DNA of 64,000 bases from Paraburkholderia rhynchosiae (GCF_002879865.1 NZ_PNXY01000017.1:62001-126000); one strand, 5' to 3'; positions 35,167-44,409 are shown, counted from the stretch's first letter. Notes: generated by a model from the sequence alone, not told the origin. A program made the numbers and translations.

Positions 35167-35821
35167 GCGCCGGCGCCGCGCGGGCGTGCACGGCTTCACG
35201 CTGATCGAACTGCTGGTCGCGATTGCGATCATGGCGGTAATCGCGGTGCTGTCGTGGCGCGGACTCGACCAGATCATTCGCGGCCGGCAGACCATCACGA
35301 ACGCGATGGAAGACGAGCGTGTCTTCGCGCAATTGTTCGACCAGATGCGCATCGACGTGCGTCAGGCGGCGTCGGACGACGAATCCGGCCAAGCCGCCGT
35401 ATCGCTATTGGGCGGCGCCCTGCAGATTGTGCGTCAGATGAGGTTGCCGGGGTCCGCGCCGCGCTTGCAGGTGGTGCGTTACCGCGTGTCCGAAGGGCGC
35501 GTGGTTCGCTATGCGTCGCCGCCGCTCGCCAATCTCGGCGATTTGCGCGCGGCATTGCGCGGCGGCGAAGGCGAAGGATGGTCCGCGTTGCCGTTGATGG
35601 GCGGCGTCGGTGCCATTTCGGCGCGCCTCTATGTGCCGAGAGTCGGCTGGACCGCGCAGATGAAAGACGTGCAAGGCGCGATCACGGAGGCGGACAATAA
35701 CCTGAAGGTGCCGCAGCTTGGCAATGGGCCGCTGCCGCGGTCGGTGACCGGACTCGAGGTGAGCGTCGGCGCGACGTCGCTGGCGCGGCCGGTCACGCGG
35801 GTTTTTCTCGTCGGAGAATGA
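35144..35821 (+). CDS. gspJ: Minor pseudopilin GspJ
   Basis: The 225-residue protein has a prepilin site VHG-FTLIELLVAIAIMA near residue 17. The GspJ core RGLDQIIRGRQTITNAMED follows, and a beta-rich domain extends to residue 210. It overlaps the gspI end by 23 bp and is followed after one base by gspK, showing tight coupling. It binds GspI and GspK at the tip of the pseudopilus. Confidence 0.92.
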   Translation: MKTTVRSKRRRRAGVHGFTLIELLVAIAIMAVIAVLSWRGLDQIIRGRQTITNAMEDERVFAQLFDQMRIDVRQAASDDESGQAAVSLLGGALQIVRQMRLPGSAPRLQVVRYRVSEGRVVRYASPPLANLGDLRAALRGGEGEGWSALPLMGGVGAISARLYVPRVGWTAQMKDVQGAITEADNNLKVPQLGNGPLPRSVTGLEVSVGATSLARPVTRVFLVGE

Positions 35822-35822
35822 A

Positions 35823-36914
35823 ATGAGAAAGGCGCAACGCAAAGCCGGGCGCGGCGCACAGCGAGGCGCGGCCATCATCAGCGCGTTGCTGGTGGTCGCG
35901 CTGTCGGCGATTCTCGTGTCCGGCATGCTGTGGCGTCAGCAGGTGCAAATTCGCCGGATCGAGAACCAGCGCCTGCTTGCCCAGGCGCAATGGGTCGCAC
36001 GCGGCGCATTGGACTGGACCCGTCTGATTCTTCGCTCGGAAGGCGATACGTCGGCGGGCATCACGTATCTTGGCGGCGTGTGGGGCGTGCCGATCGCGAA
36101 AACACGTCTATCGGATTTTCTCGGCCAGATCGGCGAGGTGCGAGCGCAGCAAGGCGCGGCAACCTATCTGTCGGGATCGATTGAAGACGCTCAGGCCAAA
36201 TTCAATCTTCGCAATCTGGTGGCGAGCCCCGCGCCCGGCGTCATGCAACTCGACATGGAGCAGATCGGCGCCTATCAGCGCCTGCTCGTGTCGCTTGGCG
36301 TGAACAGCCAGCTCGCGAAGAACACGGCGGTTCAGGTGCGCGCGAGCCTCGCGCAATCGGCAACGCGTTTTCAGACCGTCACGTCGACCTCCGGCACGAC
36401 TTCGACGCCGGCCATCCAGGGCGGCGCAACCGGCGGCGGCTTTACTGACAAACCCGGCATCGAAGACGGCGACGACAGCGCCGCCCACGCGCCCTTGCAA
36501 ATGACAAGCGTGGATTCGCTGCTCGACGTTCCCGGCTATACGCCGGAGATGGTCGCGCGCTTGCGGCCCTTCGTCACCGTGTTACCGACGGTCTCGGCGG
36601 TCAACATGAATACGGCTTCCGCCGAAGTGATCGCCGCCGTCGTGCCGGGCATGAGTTTGTCCTCCGCACAGGCGTTCGTCGCGCGCCGGCAGACGGTGTT
36701 TTTCCATAACGTCAGCGATGTGCAGCTCGCGTTGCGCGGCGCGGGCGTGCAGTCCGTTTCGATCGATCCGAACGAGCTCGACGTCAACACGAACTACTTT
36801 TTGATCCACGGCCGCGTGCAGCACGAACGCGCCGAAGTGGACCGCACGACGCTCGTCTATCGCGATGCTTTGACTCACACTACACGTATCGTGCGGGTGC
36901 AAGACCAACTATGA
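35823..36914 (+). CDS. gspK: Minor pseudopilin GspK
   Basis: The 363-residue protein is the large tip pseudopilin. The hydrophobic N-terminal helix AAIISALLVVALSAILVSGM follows RG and lacks Glu5, as is normal for GspK. The helical domain inserted after the first strands ends in a helix-hairpin-helix-like part (SVDSLLDVPGYTPEMVARLR, VNMNTASAEVIAAVVPG). A Gly/Thr-rich loop near residue 190 is variable. Confidence 0.93.
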   Translation: MRKAQRKAGRGAQRGAAIISALLVVALSAILVSGMLWRQQVQIRRIENQRLLAQAQWVARGALDWTRLILRSEGDTSAGITYLGGVWGVPIAKTRLSDFLGQIGEVRAQQGAATYLSGSIEDAQAKFNLRNLVASPAPGVMQLDMEQIGAYQRLLVSLGVNSQLAKNTAVQVRASLAQSATRFQTVTSTSGTTSTPAIQGGATGGGFTDKPGIEDGDDSAAHAPLQMTSVDSLLDVPGYTPEMVARLRPFVTVLPTVSAVNMNTASAEVIAAVVPGMSLSSAQAFVARRQTVFFHNVSDVQLALRGAGVQSVSIDPNELDVNTNYFLIHGRVQHERAEVDRTTLVYRDALTHTTRIVRVQDQL

Positions 36915-36942
36915 ATAACGCCTTTCCCAGAGAGAGTGGCCT

Positions 36943-38361
36943 TTGAGCACGCTGATCGTCTTATTGCCGCCGCGTGATCCGGCGGTGCCGTCGCAGGAAT
37001 GGCAACTGCCCGACTTGCCGTTCGTGCTGCTCGACAAGTCGGGACGCACGCAGCGCGCCGGGCGCTCCGCGCTTGCGCTGCTGCCTCGCGCCGCGTCGAC
37101 GGTGCTGATGGTCGCCGCGCGGGACCTGCTGATGATGCCCGCCACGCTGCCGCCGCTGCGCGGGCCGAAGCTGCGCCAGGCGCTGCCCAACATCGTCGAG
37201 GATCAACTGATCCAGGACCCGCAAACCTGCCATATCGCCGTCGATCCGCAACCGGTCGGGGCAGGGCGGCAGGTGCTGGCGATCATCGATCGCGGCTGGT
37301 TCCGCTTTATCTGCGAAGCCTTTTCCGCGGCCGGTCACCGTAGCCTGCGTGCGGTGCCGGTCACGCGCTGCCTGCCGGACGCCGCTGTGCCCGAGGCGCC
37401 GGTTGAAGTCGCCGAGACGGTGAGCGCGGGCGAGCCGGCGCTGGCGGGCGCAGGCGCGTCGCCGCGGGACGCCGCTCGCGCGGACAGCGCGGCCAATGTT
37501 TTAGCGGGCGCTGCGCCGGAAGTCGTGCCGATGGTTGCGGCGGTGCTCGGCGCCGTCGTGCAGACCGCGCCCGCGATGCTGCTCGAAGGCGCTGTCGGGA
37601 GCGGCATGCCGCGTGTCGAGCTGGCGATTGCGCGAGGCGCGCAAGGTGAAGGGCTGGCAGTGCCCGCCAATGCGGTGAACGCGACGCTCGGCGCGCTCGC
37701 CGGCGCGGCGCGGGTTTCCTTGTACATGCTGACCGAGGTGCCGGGCAACGAGCCGAGTCTCGGCGCGAGCAGCCCAGCCGGGCTCGCGGCGCATGTGCAC
37801 GGCGCAAGTCCGCTGCCCTTCGAGCAACTCGCGCGCCGCGCGCTGGCGTGCCGCTTCGATCTCTGCCAGTTCGAGTTCGCGTCGCAGCCGTGGCGGCTCG
37901 ACCGAGCGACGCTGCGCCGCTTGCGCTTGCCGGTGCTGCTGGCGGTCGGCGCGCTGGTGGTCGCGACCATCGGCGCGAATGTGCAGTGGTTGATGCTTTC
38001 GCGCCAGCGCGACGCAATCAGCACGCAGATGACCGAACTGCTGCTGAACGCCTTCCCGAAGACGACGGTCGTGCTGGATGCGCCCGATCAGATGTCGCGT
38101 CAATTGCAGCAGTTGCGCGTGGCTGCCGGTGAGCTTTCGCCCGACGACTTCCTTTCGCTCGCCGATGGCCTTGCACGGTCGCTCCCGCCTGTGCCGGTCA
38201 ACGGCATCGCCGCGCTCGATTATCACGACCGGCGGCTCGACGTCACCTTCAAGCCCGAGGTCAAGCTCGATCCCGATTTCGCCAAGCGCCTCGCGCGCAA
38301 CGGACTCACGGGCGCAATCGACAGCAATACCGGCAAGTGGACCATCAGGAACGGACAATGA
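36943..38361 (+). CDS. gspL: Type II secretion protein GspL
   Basis: The 472-residue bitopic protein has an actin-like cytoplasmic domain (about residues 1-325), one membrane helix near 328-348 (VLLAVGALVVATIGANVQWL) and a small periplasmic domain. It starts at TTG (36943), with GAGAG upstream; no in-frame ATG fits the family start STLIVLLPPRDP. A long Ala/Pro-rich segment lies near residues 145-200. GspL recruits GspE to the membrane. It overlaps gspM by four bases. Confidence 0.92.
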   Translation: MSTLIVLLPPRDPAVPSQEWQLPDLPFVLLDKSGRTQRAGRSALALLPRAASTVLMVAARDLLMMPATLPPLRGPKLRQALPNIVEDQLIQDPQTCHIAVDPQPVGAGRQVLAIIDRGWFRFICEAFSAAGHRSLRAVPVTRCLPDAAVPEAPVEVAETVSAGEPALAGAGASPRDAARADSAANVLAGAAPEVVPMVAAVLGAVVQTAPAMLLEGAVGSGMPRVELAIARGAQGEGLAVPANAVNATLGALAGAARVSLYMLTEVPGNEPSLGASSPAGLAAHVHGASPLPFEQLARRALACRFDLCQFEFASQPWRLDRATLRRLRLPVLLAVGALVVATIGANVQWLMLSRQRDAISTQMTELLLNAFPKTTVVLDAPDQMSRQLQQLRVAAGELSPDDFLSLADGLARSLPPVPVNGIAALDYHDRRLDVTFKPEVKLDPDFAKRLARNGLTGAIDSNTGKWTIRNGQ

Positions 38362-38861
38362 AAGCTGAACTCGCTCAAACCTGGGCAGGCTTCTGGGACC
38401 AGCGAACCGACCGCGAAAAGGCGTTGCTGACGTGGGGCGGCGGTGTGCTCGCCGTGGTGATCGCGTGGTCGGTGCTATGGGCGCCGGCGCAGGAGGGGCG
38501 CGCGCGTCTGCATGAATCGCTGCCCACCTTGCAGCGGCAACTCGCGCAGATGACCGCGCAAGCCAACGAAGCGCGCCAACTGTCGGCGGCGGTTCAAGGC
38601 GTCGCGCCGACCGGCGCCGCGCTGAAGGACGCCCTCTCCGCGTCGCTCAGCGACCATGGCCTCGCGGCGACGCAGGTCCAGGTGATCGGCAACGCGGTGC
38701 AGGTGCAACTGAAGAACGCGTCGTTTCCCGCATGGACGGCCTGGGTCGACGACGTGCGCCGCCAGTTCAAGGTGCAGGTGGCCGAAGCGCACGTGACCGC
38801 GCTCAAGGACGATGGCCAGGTGGATCTCACTGCGTCGTTGCAGCCATCCACGGTCAAGTAA
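38358..38861 (+). CDS. gspM: Type II secretion protein GspM
   Basis: The 167-residue protein from ATG 38358 overlaps the gspL stop (ATGA). A cytoplasmic stub precedes the membrane helix VLAVVIAWSVLWAPA near residue 30. A coiled-coil stretch (LHESLPTLQRQLAQMTAQAN) and a ferredoxin-like periplasmic domain follow. It stabilises GspL in the platform. Confidence 0.92.
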   Translation: MKAELAQTWAGFWDQRTDREKALLTWGGGVLAVVIAWSVLWAPAQEGRARLHESLPTLQRQLAQMTAQANEARQLSAAVQGVAPTGAALKDALSASLSDHGLAATQVQVIGNAVQVQLKNASFPAWTAWVDDVRRQFKVQVAEAHVTALKDDGQVDLTASLQPSTVK

Positions 38862-38883
38862 CCGCGCTGTCACGGGATCTCGC

Positions 38884-39663
38884 ATGACTTACTGGATGCG
38901 GCGCCTGCGCGCCGCGCTGCCCTGGCTGCTTGTCGCGCTGTTTGCGAGCGCGGCCGTGCTGCTCGCGTTGTTGCCGGCCGCGTGGATCACGCCGCAATTC
39001 GCCCGTCAAAGCGGCGGTCACGTGAACCTCGTCGACCCGGCCGGTTCTCTGTGGCACGGCTCCGCGACACTGATGCTGGCCGCCGGCTCCGACATGAGCG
39101 CCGCGACGCTGCTGCCGGGACGGATCGAATGGCGCACCGCGTTCTGGCCGCTCTTCACCGGCCGTGTGCGCATGACCATGCGGCATAGCGAGGCAATGCC
39201 GGACCCCATCACCATCGACGCGACGCCGCGCAGCGCCAACGTCACGCCCGGCACGATCGCCGTACCGGCCTCGCTGCTGAGCGGTCTCGGTGCGCCTTTC
39301 AACACCCTCGACCTTCAGGGCGATGTGCGGCTGTCGTGGTCCGACTGGCGCAGTTTCAACCGCGAAGCGTTCGGTCAGTTGACGGTGGCGCTGAACGACG
39401 TCAGTTCGCGCGTCTCGCCGGTGAAGCCGCTCGGCTCGTATCAACTCGTGTTTCAGGCCCAGGGCGTCTCGTCCACGCTCGATCTGCGGACCGTCAAGGG
39501 TCCACTGATGCTGAACGGCCGCGGCATCGTATCCGAGGCTTCCACGTCGTTTCGCGGAACGGCCAGTGCCGCGCCCGAGGCGCGGGACAATCTCGCGGGA
39601 CTGTTAAACCTGTTGGGACGGCCAAGCGGACCGGACACCGTTACCTTGTCGTTTGCGCATTGA
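38884..39663 (+). CDS. gspN: Type II secretion protein GspN
   Basis: The 259-residue protein has one N-terminal membrane helix (LPWLLVALFASAAVLLALLP) and a beta-rich periplasmic domain. The block NLVDPAGSLWHGSATL near residue 45 is typical of GspN. It is non-essential in many secretion systems. It is the last gene of the locus; gspO (prepilin peptidase) is absent from the window and presumably elsewhere, shared with type IV pili. Confidence 0.9.
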   Translation: MTYWMRRLRAALPWLLVALFASAAVLLALLPAAWITPQFARQSGGHVNLVDPAGSLWHGSATLMLAAGSDMSAATLLPGRIEWRTAFWPLFTGRVRMTMRHSEAMPDPITIDATPRSANVTPGTIAVPASLLSGLGAPFNTLDLQGDVRLSWSDWRSFNREAFGQLTVALNDVSSRVSPVKPLGSYQLVFQAQGVSSTLDLRTVKGPLMLNGRGIVSEASTSFRGTASAAPEARDNLAGLLNLLGRPSGPDTVTLSFAH

Positions 39664-39703
39664 GCGCAGCGCGTACGCCGAAAAGCGCGTTCATGCGCCA
39701 TGA

Positions 39704-39751
39704 AAAAGAGGCATGACCGGTGCGATTGCCCGGTCATGCCTCTTTTGTTTT
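39704..39751. terminator. Strong bidirectional terminator between gspN and the efflux gene
   Basis: A 17-bp perfect stem (39704-39720 with 39730-39746) has a 9-nt loop. T residues follow on the plus strand and T residues on the minus strand. It separates two convergent genes. Confidence 0.92.
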
Positions 39752-39785
39752 TGGAACGCAGCGGCTGTCGGGTCCGCTGCGCGCC

Positions 39786-41363
39786 CTACTTGCCTTGCAA
39801 CTGCGCGTCCAACGGCGGCGTCGCTGCGCTCTGTGAGACTGCCGTGGGCGATGCCGCCGGCAACGGGGCGGGCGCGACCACGTCTCCGGTTTCGCGGTTC
39901 ATCTGCGACACGTCCCAGCCGCCGCCGAGCGCCTTCACCAGCCCGACTGACGACACCATCCGCTGTCCCGCGATGGTCTGAAGTTTCTGCTCGGCCGTGA
40001 AGGCCGTGGTCTGCGCGGTCAGCACGTTGACATAGCCGACCGTGCCCGCCTTGTATTCGTTCGTCACGATGGCGAGCGCCTGGCGCGCCGAGTCTACCGC
40101 CTGCTGCTGCACCACGATCTCCCGTTCGAGGATGCGCTGCGAAGCGAGGTTGTCCTCGACGTCCTGGAACGCGGCGAGCACCGTTTGGCGGTAAGTCGCG
40201 ACGTTCTGGTCGTAGGCGGCGCGAGCGGCTTCGGTTTGCGCGCGGCGCAGGCCGGCGTCGAACAAGGTGGCCGCGAGTTGCGGGCCGAGCGTCCAGAAGC
40301 GCGACGGCGCGCTCAGCAATTGCGAAAGCACCGAATTTTCAAAACCGCCGCTCGCCGACAAAGTGAGCGACGGGAAGAACGCGGCAATCGCGACGCCGAT
40401 CTGCTCATTGGCAGCCGCGGCCTTGCGTTCCGCCGACGCGATGTCCGGCCGCCGCTCCAGCAGCGCCGATGGCATTTGCGCGGGCACGGCGGGCGGCGTC
40501 GCGGTGAGCGGCATCGGCGGGATGGAGAAGGTCGACGCCGGTTCGCCCACGAGCACCGCGATGGCGTGTTCGTCCTGAGCGCGCTGTACGCCGTTATCGA
40601 TCGCGGATGCCTGCGCCGATTGCAACTGCGTTTGCGCCTGAATGACGTCGGAACGCGCGGCGACGCCCGCGGCGTACTGGTTTTGCGTGAGTTGCAGCGA
40701 GCGCGCGTAAGCGGCAACGGTTTCGTCGAGCAGCTTCTGGTTCGCATCGAGCGCGCGCAGTGCGAAATAGGTCTGGGCGAGCGTGGCTTGCGCGGACAGC
40801 CGCGCGTTGGCCAGGTCCGCCGCGGCGCCTTGCTCGCCGGCTTTCCGCGAGTTGACCGAGCGGGTGACCGAGCCCCACAGGTCGGGCTCCCAGCTCGCGT
40901 CGAGTTGAACATTGAAACTGTTGCTGATGAGCGAGCGGCTGCTGCCGGTCGTCAATGTCCTACTCGACGAAGCACCATTGCCCGAGCGCGTAGCGCCCGC
41001 CGACAAGCCGACGGTCGGAAAATACGCTGCCCGTGCCTCGCCGACTAGCGCCCGAGCCTGGCGATACGCGGCAGCGTATTGGGCGACGGTCTGATTCGCC
41101 GTGTTCAGCTTGTCTTCCAGCGCGTTGAGCTGGGGGTCCTGATAGACGGTCCACCACGGGCCGCGGTCCTGCTGATCCGCCGGTTGCGCGACTTTCCAGC
41201 CGGGCGCGGCTTCCTTGTAGGAGGCGGGAATCTCGGCGGCGGGGCGCTTGTAGTCGGGGCCGACGGCGCAAGCAGCGACGAGCGCCGCGACGCATGCCGC
41301 AACCGCGATGGTCAGGACGCGAGGCGCAAAGGTCCGCGCGGACGAGATTCGATCACACTGCAT
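39786..41363 (-). CDS. Outer-membrane efflux lipoprotein (NodT/OprM type)
   Basis: The 525-residue TolC-like channel protein has a lipoprotein signal (lipobox LVAAC followed by AVGPDYKRPA). Two repeats of the outer-membrane-factor helical domain follow, including LTQNQYAAGVAARSDVIQAQ and ATLFDAGLRRAQTEAARAAY. It would form the exit duct of a drug-efflux pump. Its likely partner is the EmrB-type transporter 1.4 kb to the right, but it faces the opposite way and no adaptor (HlyD/EmrA) gene is present. It may be cotranscribed with the small membrane protein upstream. Confidence 0.93.
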   Translation of the reverse strand: MQCDRISSARTFAPRVLTIAVAACVAALVAACAVGPDYKRPAAEIPASYKEAAPGWKVAQPADQQDRGPWWTVYQDPQLNALEDKLNTANQTVAQYAAAYRQARALVGEARAAYFPTVGLSAGATRSGNGASSSRTLTTGSSRSLISNSFNVQLDASWEPDLWGSVTRSVNSRKAGEQGAAADLANARLSAQATLAQTYFALRALDANQKLLDETVAAYARSLQLTQNQYAAGVAARSDVIQAQTQLQSAQASAIDNGVQRAQDEHAIAVLVGEPASTFSIPPMPLTATPPAVPAQMPSALLERRPDIASAERKAAAANEQIGVAIAAFFPSLTLSASGGFENSVLSQLLSAPSRFWTLGPQLAATLFDAGLRRAQTEAARAAYDQNVATYRQTVLAAFQDVEDNLASQRILEREIVVQQQAVDSARQALAIVTNEYKAGTVGYVNVLTAQTTAFTAEQKLQTIAGQRMVSSVGLVKALGGGWDVSQMNRETGDVVAPAPLPAASPTAVSQSAATPPLDAQLQGK

Positions 41364-41552
41364 GCATTGAATTCCTTCTGGACGCCCGCGTGCCGCTGAT
41401 GACGGCGCTGCCGGCCGGTATGGTTTGCCGGCATGTTAGCGTATGAGCCCGCTGGGCGCGGGAAACAGAAAGGTTAATGCGGTATGCGATGGAGGTGTGT
41501 TACCGACGGTGTCGCGAAGGTTACGCGCTGTTACCGGCGGAGCATCGGGGCA

Positions 41553-41879
41553 TCAGGCCCGCGGCTCGACCCGCGACTCGGAAGTCGTCTTGCGAGCCAG
41601 TCTGCCGGCCGCCGCGCGGCACGGCGCTTCGCCACGCGACTGGCAGGCGCTTGCGGCGCCTTCCACCGCCGCCGCGCTTTGCGCCGCCTTCACGCTCTTG
41701 CGCCCTCGCCGATGTTCGGCCCACGCCAATACCGCGACACCCACCGACCCGCCGGGCACTACGAATAGCGCGGCAAACAACGCGAGTTTCCACCAGCGAT
41801 GCGGACCCCGGAAGCTGTGCAGAGCGGAATCGGTCAGGGAGCGGCTCAGGCCGCCGAGGGTATTTTTCAGGTACAGCAT
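41553..41879 (-). CDS. Small membrane protein, unknown function
   Basis: The 108-residue protein begins MLYLKNTLGGLSRSLTD. It has an amphipathic start and one strong membrane helix (WKLALFAALFVVPGGSVGVAVLAW at about residues 29-52, cited here only by position). A basic Ala-rich tail follows. AAGGATGT lies 13 bp upstream, and a good sigma-70 promoter reads into it from 41976-42004. I do not recognise the family. The promoter, membrane helix and position beside a MarR gene support a real gene, perhaps linked to the efflux cluster. Confidence 0.6.
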   Translation of the reverse strand: MLYLKNTLGGLSRSLTDSALHSFRGPHRWWKLALFAALFVVPGGSVGVAVLAWAEHRRGRKSVKAAQSAAAVEGAASACQSRGEAPCRAAAGRLARKTTSESRVEPRA

Positions 41880-41975
41880 GAGAGGGACATCCTTGGGTGA
41901 CGCCGGGTCGGCGGCGTACAGAAGCGGTCAGAACATGGTCTCGGGCGGCGCGGATCGCGTAACTCGTTGCTGAAT

Positions 41976-42010
41976 ATAATATTGACTATGCAAGTAAATT
42001 TCAAGATACT
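41976..42010. promoter_or_regulatory. Two overlapping divergent sigma-70 promoters with a shared operator
   Basis: Plus strand: TTGACT (41982-41987), 17 bp, GATACT (42005-42010), reading into the MarR gene. Minus strand: TTGAAA (42004-41999), 17 bp, TATTAT (41981-41976), reading into the small membrane protein. The imperfect palindrome TTGACTATGCAA (41982-41993) within both is a natural MarR site candidate. Confidence 0.65.
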
Positions 42011-42126
42011 GTCGCAGCGCGTGGGGGCGCCGTTGTTTTTAGGCGGCTCACACGACAAGAACTTGCAATTGGACCTTCCCGCTCAGCAGCTAAAATTCGC
42101 CTGCTTGCGATGTCCCCGGATACAAG

Positions 42127-42669
42127 ATGACTGACGGTCCCTACAAAGCGGATGAGATCCGGCTCGATTCGAGCCTTGGCTACTATCTGTCGAAAGCCCG
42201 CAATGTGCTGGTCGAGCGCACCGACCGCGCGGTCAAGCCGTTGGGGCTGACCGCTCAGCAGATCGGCGTGATTCTGATGTTGGCCGCAGGTCGCGCAAGT
42301 ACGCCGTTCGAGTTGTCGCGGGTGATGTCTTATGACAGCGGTTCGATGACGCGTCTGCTGGACCGCCTTGAAAAGAAAGGCTTTGTATTGCGCACGCGCA
42401 GCGACGCCGATCGCCGGATGGTCAAGCTTGAGTTGACGCCGCAAGGCCATGAAGCGGCGCGCCAGTTGCCGGCCATCGGCGCGGCCGTGTTGAATCAACA
42501 GTTGCGCGGCTTCTCGACCGCCGAGCTGGCGACGTTGATCGCACTGCTCGATCGCTTTATTGCCAACGGTATGGACCCCGGTTCTAACGTTGGATGCGGG
42601 CTGAGTGAGCAAGGCGAATCATTGGACGAAATGCCCGACGCGTCATCGCCGGAAGGCGGCGAGCAATAA
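42127..42669 (+). CDS. MarR/EmrR-family repressor
   Basis: The 180-residue protein has a MarR winged-helix core (LTAQQIGVILMLAAGR near residue 38, FELSRVMSYDSGSMTRLLDR recognition region, SDADRRMVKLELTPQG wing). A 30-residue tail beyond the fold is Ser/Gly-rich. It precedes the EmrB-type pump by 134 bp on the same strand, the classic EmrR-EmrB arrangement, and lies divergent from a small gene whose promoter overlaps its own. It is likely to repress both until a lipophilic drug binds. Confidence 0.92.
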   Translation: MTDGPYKADEIRLDSSLGYYLSKARNVLVERTDRAVKPLGLTAQQIGVILMLAAGRASTPFELSRVMSYDSGSMTRLLDRLEKKGFVLRTRSDADRRMVKLELTPQGHEAARQLPAIGAAVLNQQLRGFSTAELATLIALLDRFIANGMDPGSNVGCGLSEQGESLDEMPDASSPEGGEQ

Positions 42670-42803
42670 GCACGACGCGCATTTTTAAGGCGCCGTTCTA
42701 TCCCGATATCTGTCTGGGCAGAGTGTGACGGAACATGTATGCGTGCAGTAGGAGCGACGCGGCAAACCTGGCACGACAACTTTCCCGCTGAGGAGAAAAA
42801 CAC

Positions 42804-44390
42804 ATGGACGCTACGGCTTCCCTCGCTGCTGAACCGGCGGCCCTACCTGCGACGCCACCAGCCGCGGAACCGGCGCCGCTCAAAGGCGGCGCGCTCGCCT
42901 TGCTTACGGTCGGTCTCGCGCTCGGCACCTTCATGGAGGTGCTGGATACGTCGATTGCGAACGTCGCCGTGCCGACGATCTCCGGCAGTCTCGGCGTGGC
43001 GACCAGCCAGGGCACATGGGTGATTTCGTCGTATTCGGTCGCGTCGGCGATTGCGGTGCCCCTGACGGGCTGGCTCGCGCGGCGCGTCGGCGAAGTCCGG
43101 CTCTTCACGCTGTCCGTGCTGCTCTTCACGATCGCCTCCGCGCTGTGCGGTTTCGCGCACAACTTTGAGTCGCTGATCTTCTTTCGTCTCGTTCAAGGGC
43201 TCGTGTCCGGGCCGATGGTGCCGCTGTCGCAGACGATTCTGATGCGCTCGTATCCGGCCGAGAAACGTGGGCTCGCGCTCGGCCTATGGGCGATGACCGT
43301 GATTTGCGCGCCGATCTTCGGGCCAGTGATGGGCGGCTACATCACCGACAACTACACGTGGCCGTGGATCTTCTATATCAACGTGCCGATCGGGCTCTTC
43401 TCCGCGGCGTGCGCATTCGTGCTGCTGCGTGGACGCGAAACAAAAACGACGCAGCAGCGTATCGATGCCGTCGGTCTGACGTTGCTCGTGATCGGCGTGG
43501 CGTGCCTGCAGATGGTGCTCGACCTCGGCAAGGATCGCGACTGGTTCAACTCGACGTTTATCGTGACGCTCGCGGTGATCGCGGTGGTGTCGATCGCGTT
43601 CATGCTGGTGTGGGAGATGACCGAGACAGAGCCGGTCGTCGACCTTTCGCTGTTCAAGGACCGCAACTTTGCGCTCGGCGTCGTTATCGTCTCGTTCGGC
43701 TTCATGGCCTTCTTCGGCTCAGTGGTGATCTTCCCGTTGTGGCTGCAAACCGTGATGGGTTACACCGCCGGCCTCGCGGGTCTCGCGACCGCGCCGGTCG
43801 GCTTGCTTGCGCTTTTCCTCTCGCCGATGATCGGCAAGAACATGCATCGGCTGAACCTGCGCGTAATCGCGAGCTTCGCGTTCATCGTGTTCGCGTTCGT
43901 GTCGTTCTGGAACTCCACTTTCACGCTCGACGTGCCGTTCAATCACGTGATCTGGCCGCGTCTGGTGCAAGGTATCGGCGTGGCCTGCTTCTTCGTGCCG
44001 ATGACGACGATCACGCTGTCGAGCGTATCCGACGAACGGCTGGCGAGTGCGTCCGGCCTGTCGAATTTCTTCCGCACGTTGTCGGGGGCGATCGGCACCG
44101 CGATCAGTACGACTTATTGGGAGAACGATACGATCCGCCATCACGCGATGCTGGTCGACAATGTCAGCGTCTATGCCGCGAACACCAACGCATACACCAA
44201 TGCGCTCGCCGGCGTCGGCCTGTCCGGCGACAGCATTACCGCACAGCTCAATCAGGTGGTGACCGCGCAGGCTTATATGCTGGCCACGAACGATTTCTTC
44301 CGAATTTCGTGCGCGGGGTTCCTGGTGCTCGCGGTGCTGGTGTGGGTCACCAAACCGCGCAAAGGCGTCGGGCCTTCGATGGGGCACTGA
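42804..44390 (+). CDS. emrB: DHA2-family drug:proton antiporter (EmrB type)
   Basis: The 528-residue MFS protein has 14 membrane helices. Motif C-like MEVLDTSIANVAVPTISG lies near residue 45 and motif D near residue 64. The segment GLVSGPMVPLSQTILMRSYP is the conserved DHA2 motif. GAGGAG precedes the ATG. It should work with an EmrA/HlyD adaptor and an outer-membrane channel. A channel gene lies 1.4 kb left on the other strand, but no adaptor is present here. Likely substrates are hydrophobic uncouplers or aromatic acids. Confidence 0.92.
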   Translation: MDATASLAAEPAALPATPPAAEPAPLKGGALALLTVGLALGTFMEVLDTSIANVAVPTISGSLGVATSQGTWVISSYSVASAIAVPLTGWLARRVGEVRLFTLSVLLFTIASALCGFAHNFESLIFFRLVQGLVSGPMVPLSQTILMRSYPAEKRGLALGLWAMTVICAPIFGPVMGGYITDNYTWPWIFYINVPIGLFSAACAFVLLRGRETKTTQQRIDAVGLTLLVIGVACLQMVLDLGKDRDWFNSTFIVTLAVIAVVSIAFMLVWEMTETEPVVDLSLFKDRNFALGVVIVSFGFMAFFGSVVIFPLWLQTVMGYTAGLAGLATAPVGLLALFLSPMIGKNMHRLNLRVIASFAFIVFAFVSFWNSTFTLDVPFNHVIWPRLVQGIGVACFFVPMTTITLSSVSDERLASASGLSNFFRTLSGAIGTAISTTYWENDTIRHHAMLVDNVSVYAANTNAYTNALAGVGLSGDSITAQLNQVVTAQAYMLATNDFFRISCAGFLVLAVLVWVTKPRKGVGPSMGH

Positions 44391-44409
44391 ACGGCGCGTC
44401 ACACTCCGC

